A DNA stretch of 64,000 nt from CAVSJJ01 sp963771015 (lineage in GTDB: Bacteria; Actinomycetota; Actinomycetes; Actinomycetales; Dermatophilaceae), in contig CAVYRN010000002.1 in assembly GCA_963771015.1 (NCBI GenBank), positions 68,043 to 132,042 of the forward strand, in the 5' to 3' direction. This document shows positions 61,198 to 64,000 of the stretch, one piece after another. Numbering within the stretch: the stretch's first letter is position 1; every line of letters begins with the position of its first letter. The translations under genes were made by a program, and so were the position numbers. Under the pieces are notes generated by a model. That model was given only the letters and a program-made list of their open reading frames with translations, was not told the DNA's origin and did not search any database.

Positions 61198-61442
61198 CTC
61201 AGCTCCTTGAGGACCTCGTGCAGAAGTTGGCGGAGCAGCTCGGCGACGACGCCGCTGCTGCGTTCCAGGTCGAGGACGGCGCGGTCCAGTCCCGGTCCGG
61301 GGCGGTGTGGACGAGCAGCCGCAGGTCGACGGCGGCGGCGTCGATCGCCTCGGCGGCCCGCAGCAGCCGGCGGATCTCGTCGGGGAGGTCGTCGGGCCCC
61401 ACGTCGAAGGCCCGCGACCACTCCAGGGGTTCCCGTGCGCAT
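61194..61442 (-). pseudogene. small conserved AICE protein, frameshifted
   Basis: About 80 residues: EPLEWSRAFDVGPDDLPDEI, RRLLRAAEAIDAAAVDLRLL, VHTAPDRDWTA in one frame, then VLDLERSSGVVAELLRQLLH in another. The ATG at 61442 directly follows the stop of the preceding gene and the stop overlaps the traB start. Helical and acidic; function unknown. At least two indels. Confidence 0.55.
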
Positions 61443-61691
61443 CTACGCCGTCCGGCGCAGATCGGAGAGAGTCTCCGCGAGCCGGTCGCCGGCGGCGGCC
61501 AGGGAGCGGCAGGCGGAGGTGAGGGTGATGACGAGCTCCTCGTCGGGAGCGTCGGAGAACGAGGCCCGCAGCTGGTTGAGCTCGCCGTGCATCTCCTCGA
61601 CCTGACGGATCCGGGCCTGGAACGCCCAGCCCAGCTCCTTCGCCCCCACGCCCAGGGTGTCGCCCCACGCGGCGATGTCGACGCCGTGCAT
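61443..61691 (-). CDS. small conserved AICE protein, helical
   Basis: An intact 82-residue protein from ATG 61691, one base after the stop of the upstream gene: MHGVDIAAWGDTLGVGAKEL, then RIRQVEEMHGELNQLRASFS and LAAAGDRLAETLSDLRRTA. Mostly amphipathic helix, possibly coiled-coil. Conserved position between the 143-residue protein and traB suggests a role in transfer. No domain recognised. Confidence 0.65.
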   Translation of the reverse strand: MHGVDIAAWGDTLGVGAKELGWAFQARIRQVEEMHGELNQLRASFSDAPDEELVITLTSACRSLAAAGDRLAETLSDLRRTA

Positions 61692-61692
61692 G

Positions 61693-62124
61693 TCACGCCG
61701 CCTGACCATCGCTGGTGGACTTCGCGGCCGGCGCGGCCTTGCCGGGGGCCTTCATCCCCGCGGCCCGGAACGACCAGGCCATCCGGGGCCGGCGGCCCTC
61801 CTCCGTGACCACGTAGGGCAGCGCGGTCAGGCCCTCGAGCTCGACCGGGTTGAACGGCATACCGGTCCCGTTGTGCGGGGGGACCGGCTGCACCTTCGCG
61901 GCGAACTTCACGCTGACCGTCTTCTCCCGCTTGGGTGCCTCCGGGTCGGCGTCGAGAACCTCGACCGACCACAGCAGCAGGTCCGTGTCCTTGTCGACCT
62001 GCTGGACCCGCATCTCCTTGGTGGACCTGTCGAAGTCCCAGACCGGGGTGACCTCGGAGACGAGGAAGGCCCCGAAGGGGAAGACCTCGTCGTGGGTGAC
62101 CTTGATACGTCGCGGCATTGCCAT
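61693..62124 (-). CDS. conserved actinobacterial plasmid/AICE protein, 143 residues
   Basis: Intact, first gene of the minus-strand operon, ATG at 62124 with AGGGAG upstream. Its sequence (VTHDEVFPFGAFLVSEVTPV, then WDFDRSTKEMRVQQVDKDTD and LLWSVEVLDADPEAPKREKT) is of a type I recognise from many integrated actinobacterial elements and plasmids, always before the transfer genes and without known function. Beta-rich core with an Ala/Lys tail. Confidence 0.75.
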   Translation of the reverse strand: MAMPRRIKVTHDEVFPFGAFLVSEVTPVWDFDRSTKEMRVQQVDKDTDLLLWSVEVLDADPEAPKREKTVSVKFAAKVQPVPPHNGTGMPFNPVELEGLTALPYVVTEEGRRPRMAWSFRAAGMKAPGKAAPAAKSTSDGQAA

Positions 62125-62180
62125 GGCTGTGCTCCCTCATCTATGACGGTGTAGCCGATTCGGCCAGACCCATCGCACCG

Positions 62181-62247
62181 TTATCCACAGGACGGCGTTA
62201 CCGCCATGCGGGACATCTCGGGACGTCCTACGTTGACGAAACGTCCC
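62181..62247. promoter_or_regulatory. divergent control region of the AICE
   Basis: The 141 bases between the transfer operon and the XRE gene contain an inverted repeat GGGACGT-N14-ACGTCCC (62220-62247), a half-site GGGACAT ten bases before it, and an exact DnaA box TTATCCACA (62181-62189). The inverted repeat is the likely operator of the XRE protein; TTGACG at 62233 could be its -35. Confidence 0.5.
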
Positions 62248-62265
62248 AAACGTTTTGGAGGGGCC

Positions 62266-63017
62266 ATGTCAAACGACCGGCTACGAAGTGCGCTGCTGAC
62301 CAGCGGGCCTGACCGCGGAGGACTCGGCGAGCCGGATCGGGGTGGACCCCAAGACGGTCGACCGATGGCTCTTCAAGGCCGGATCCCTCACCGCACGAAC
62401 CGCCGACGAGTCGCGGACGTCCTCGGGCAGGACGACGCATACCTGTGGCCAGATGCGTTGGCAGACAGCGACTCCAGCGGCCAGCGCCGCGGAGGTCGTC
62501 GCGATCTACCCAAACCGCGGAACCATCCCCACCACGTCTGGACCAGCCTGCTCAGTCGGCCCGCGAGTCGATCGACGTCTCGCGTACGCCTCGAGCTTCC
62601 TGCACGACACCATCCCGGACTTTGGTGGAGACCCTCGCGGACAGGGCCCGGCCGGGGTGCGGGTCCGGGTCGTCTTCGGGGACCCCGGCTCGCGAGGCGG
62701 TGCGCTGCGCGGCGAGGAGGAGGGCATCGGGGACTCGCTGGCCGACCGGTGCCGGCTGACGTGGAAGTACCTGCGCGACCTGCTCGCGGAGTCCCGGGCG
62801 TGACCGCCCGGATGCACGACTCACGCTGTACGCGTCGATCTTCCGGTTCGACGACGAGCTGCTGGCCAACCACCACGTGTATCGGGGCCCCGGCCGGCCC
62901 TCACCCGTGCTCCAGTCTCCGCCGGCCCGAGGCGGCGGCTGTTCCGGCACTACATGGAGGGCTTCGAGCGCGTCTGGGAGCGCGGCCGAACGCCGCGAAC
63001 GGGCGAGTGTCGCCTAG
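62266..63017 (+). pseudogene. XRE-family AICE regulator with C-terminal DUF5919-like domain, frameshifted
   Basis: ATG at 62266 with GGAGGGG upstream: MSNDRLRSALLTSG, then in another frame SRIGVDPKTVDRWLFK, then HRTNRRRVADVLGQDDAYLW, a helix-turn-helix. The rest reads AEVVAIYPNRGTIP, LAYASSFLHDTIPDF, GVRVRVVFGD, SIFRFDDELLANHHVY and LFRHYMEGFERVWERGRTPR, a C-terminal domain often attached to such regulators. At least five indels divide it. Divergent from the transfer operon, so it probably represses or activates it. Confidence 0.65.
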
Positions 63018-63027
63018 AGTCGGGGGC

Positions 63028-63487
63028 ATGGCCCGCATCGACTACATCGACGACCCGAACGCGCCCCGAGCCAACAGCGTCGTGCCGTCAGTGATCGCGA
63101 TCGTCGAGGACGACCGGGGCCGCGTCCTGCTCATCCACAAGACCGACAACAACCTGTGGGCCCTTCCCGGCGGCGGGCACGACATCGGCGAGTCCATCGC
63201 CGACACCGTCGTCCGGGAGGTGAGGGAGGAGACCGGGTACGACGTCGAGGTCAGGCCTCACCGGCACCTACACCAACCCCCACCACGTCATGGCCTACGA
63301 CGACGGCGAGGTGCGGCAACAGTTCTCGTCGCCTTCCGCGCCCACTCCTCGGCGGGCAGGCCCGGACCAGCTCCGAGAGCAAGGTCGTCTGGGTCGACCC
63401 GGCGAGATCGACCTGCAGATGCACCCCTCGATGCGGCTGCGGATCCAGCACGCCCTAGAGCGTCGCGAAACCCCATTCCTCGGGTGA
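63028..63487 (+). pseudogene. Nudix hydrolase (possible Pif-like immunity factor), frameshifted
   Basis: The ATG at 63028 opens MARIDYIDDPNAPRANSVVP, then LLIHKTDNNLWALPGGGHDI and the Nudix box (GGGHDIGESIADTVVREVRE followed by ETGYDV). After a shift near 63258 it continues TGTYTNPHHVMAYDDGEVRQ, then HSSAGRP, SESKVVWVD, and EIDLQMHPSMRLRIQHALER to the stop at 63487, using three frames. In pSAM2 the immunity protein Pif, which blocks transfer between donor cells, has a Nudix motif; the same role here is inference. Confidence 0.7.
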
Positions 63488-63509
63488 CCCAGAGGCGATC
63501 GCCGCCCGC

Positions 63510-63990
63510 TCAGACGACCGCCACCAAGATGGGGGGCGACCTGACCACCGCGCGGTGAACAGGGTGCTGGTCGGGGTAGCGCGCGAGCACTTCACTCAAC
63601 CGATCCCACCGAGACGCGCGCCCGGTGGGCGAGACCGTCAGGTCGCACAGCGTAAGCGCATCCAACAGGCCTGCCGTGGCCGGACGATCTCGCCAGGTCC
63701 ACCTCGAGCCCCCTCTCCTCGGCCTCGAACTCGGCGCCCGTGTGGTACGCGACCAGCGAGACCACCTCGAGGAGACCCAGGTCGCGCAGGAAGACCGCCC
63801 CATCCAACGCGTGAAAACCAGTGACGCTGACGTCCGGCGAGTACCCGACGTCATGCAGCCAAGCAGCAGCCAGAATGTCCCTGGATCCCCAAGCACCCGC
63901 TACCTCGGCGACCATCTGGACATGGGTCCACCGTTCGGGGAGTTGGGCCAAGCTTGCCGACGCAATACGTGCCGCTGACAGTGGATCCAC
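63510..63990 (-). pseudogene. HD-domain phosphohydrolase-like protein, one frameshift; 5' end may lie outside window
   Basis: From a GTG at 63990: LPERWTHVQMVAEVAGAWGS, then ILAAAWLHDVGYSPDVSVTG (the HD motif) and DLGLLEVVSLVAYHTGAEFE. After a shift near 63690 it continues TAGLLDALTLCDLTVSPTG and RYPDQHPVHRAVV to the stop at 63510. Short HD proteins of this kind are frequent passengers near Nudix genes on actinobacterial elements; the substrate is unknown. The start may be further upstream, beyond 64000. Confidence 0.65.
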
Positions 63991-64000
63991 CCGTACGAGG

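Larger units (their letters stand above)
56381..64000. mobile_element. integrated AICE-type element (left part; right end outside window)
   Basis: Starts at the tRNA-Lys 3' end and contains, in the usual AICE order, integrase, excisionase, Rep, WhiB-like, FtsK/TraB, small conserved proteins, a divergent regulator, Nudix and HD genes. pSAM2-like elements integrate by a tyrosine recombinase into tRNA genes and transfer double-stranded DNA with one FtsK-like protein; this set fits. I searched by eye for a second copy of the tRNA 3' end (attR) up to 64000 and found none. Confidence 0.82.

Noticed and set aside
56391..63990. attR copy of the tRNA-Lys 3' end within the window
   Set aside because: The only partial match is TCGAGCCCC near 63714, too short and inside the HD gene; the true right end must be further on.

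Overview
High-GC (about 70-75% G+C by eye) chromosomal DNA of an actinobacterium. Mycothiol genes (mshA, mshD), carD, a GlnR-type regulator, senX3-regX3, an HbhA-like protein and the gene order around them match blocks known from Mycobacterium tuberculosis (carD-lpqE; mshA-YbjN gene-gpm-senX3-regX3; regulator-hbhA; ppk-mutT1; glnR-mshD-pst). The absence of mycobacterial lipid genes, a DUF222-HNH gene and heavy use of the otherwise rare codon pair GCA-TAC suggest Micrococcales, plausibly Intrasporangiaceae. That taxonomic placement is inference.

Layout. 1-3.6 kb: 3' end of ptsI, an intact ispD, a zinc-ribbon protein, then carD followed by a second, motif-poor and frameshifted ispD relative. 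3.8-7.1 kb: LpqE-like lipoprotein, regX3-senX3 and divergent phoU with a PHO box between them. 7.2-11.1 kb: two tandem paralogues joining a degenerate sigma-factor-like domain through one membrane helix to an extracytoplasmic domain. 11.1-25.3 kb: housekeeping and redox genes (gpmA, YbjN-type, mshA, methyltransferase, dtd, asparaginase, HbhA-like with its XRE regulator, BKACE, ygfZ, Fur, nitrobindin, MoaD/ThiS-like, glnR, mshD). 25.4-35 kb: a phosphate block with ppk1, a Nudix/phosphatase fusion, a second PHO box, pstSCAB, and pit with its DUF47 partner. 35-46.5 kb: small and accessory genes, including a DUF222-HNH protein, an amidohydrolase, two tandem small genes with duplicated leaders, a secreted Asp-box protein under a DtxR/IdeR-type iron box, an aldehyde dehydrogenase/ThDP-enzyme pair and a CAP-domain protein. 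46.5-55.1 kb: one 8.6 kb gene for a DUF11-repeat surface protein ending in an LAFTG sorting motif, interrupted by one apparent frameshift. 55.3-56.4 kb: CtaG-like membrane protein and tRNA-Lys(TTT).

From the tRNA-Lys 3' end to the window end lies an actinomycete integrative and conjugative element (AICE): tyrosine integrase, excisionase, Rep, a WhiB-like regulator, an FtsK/TraB translocase and three small conserved genes on the minus strand, a divergent XRE-type regulator, then a Nudix gene (pSAM2 Pif is a Nudix protein) and an HD-domain gene. Its larger genes are split by many apparent single-base frameshifts while short ones are intact, so it is either decaying or poorly sequenced. Its right end is not in the window.

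Two themes recur. Phosphate control is concentrated here: sensor, regulator, PhoU, polyphosphate kinase, high- and low-affinity transporters, and two PHO boxes of identical three-unit architecture. Short G+C-rich tandem repeats sit at the 3' ends of many genes, and in at least five cases the repeat unit contains that gene's stop codon.
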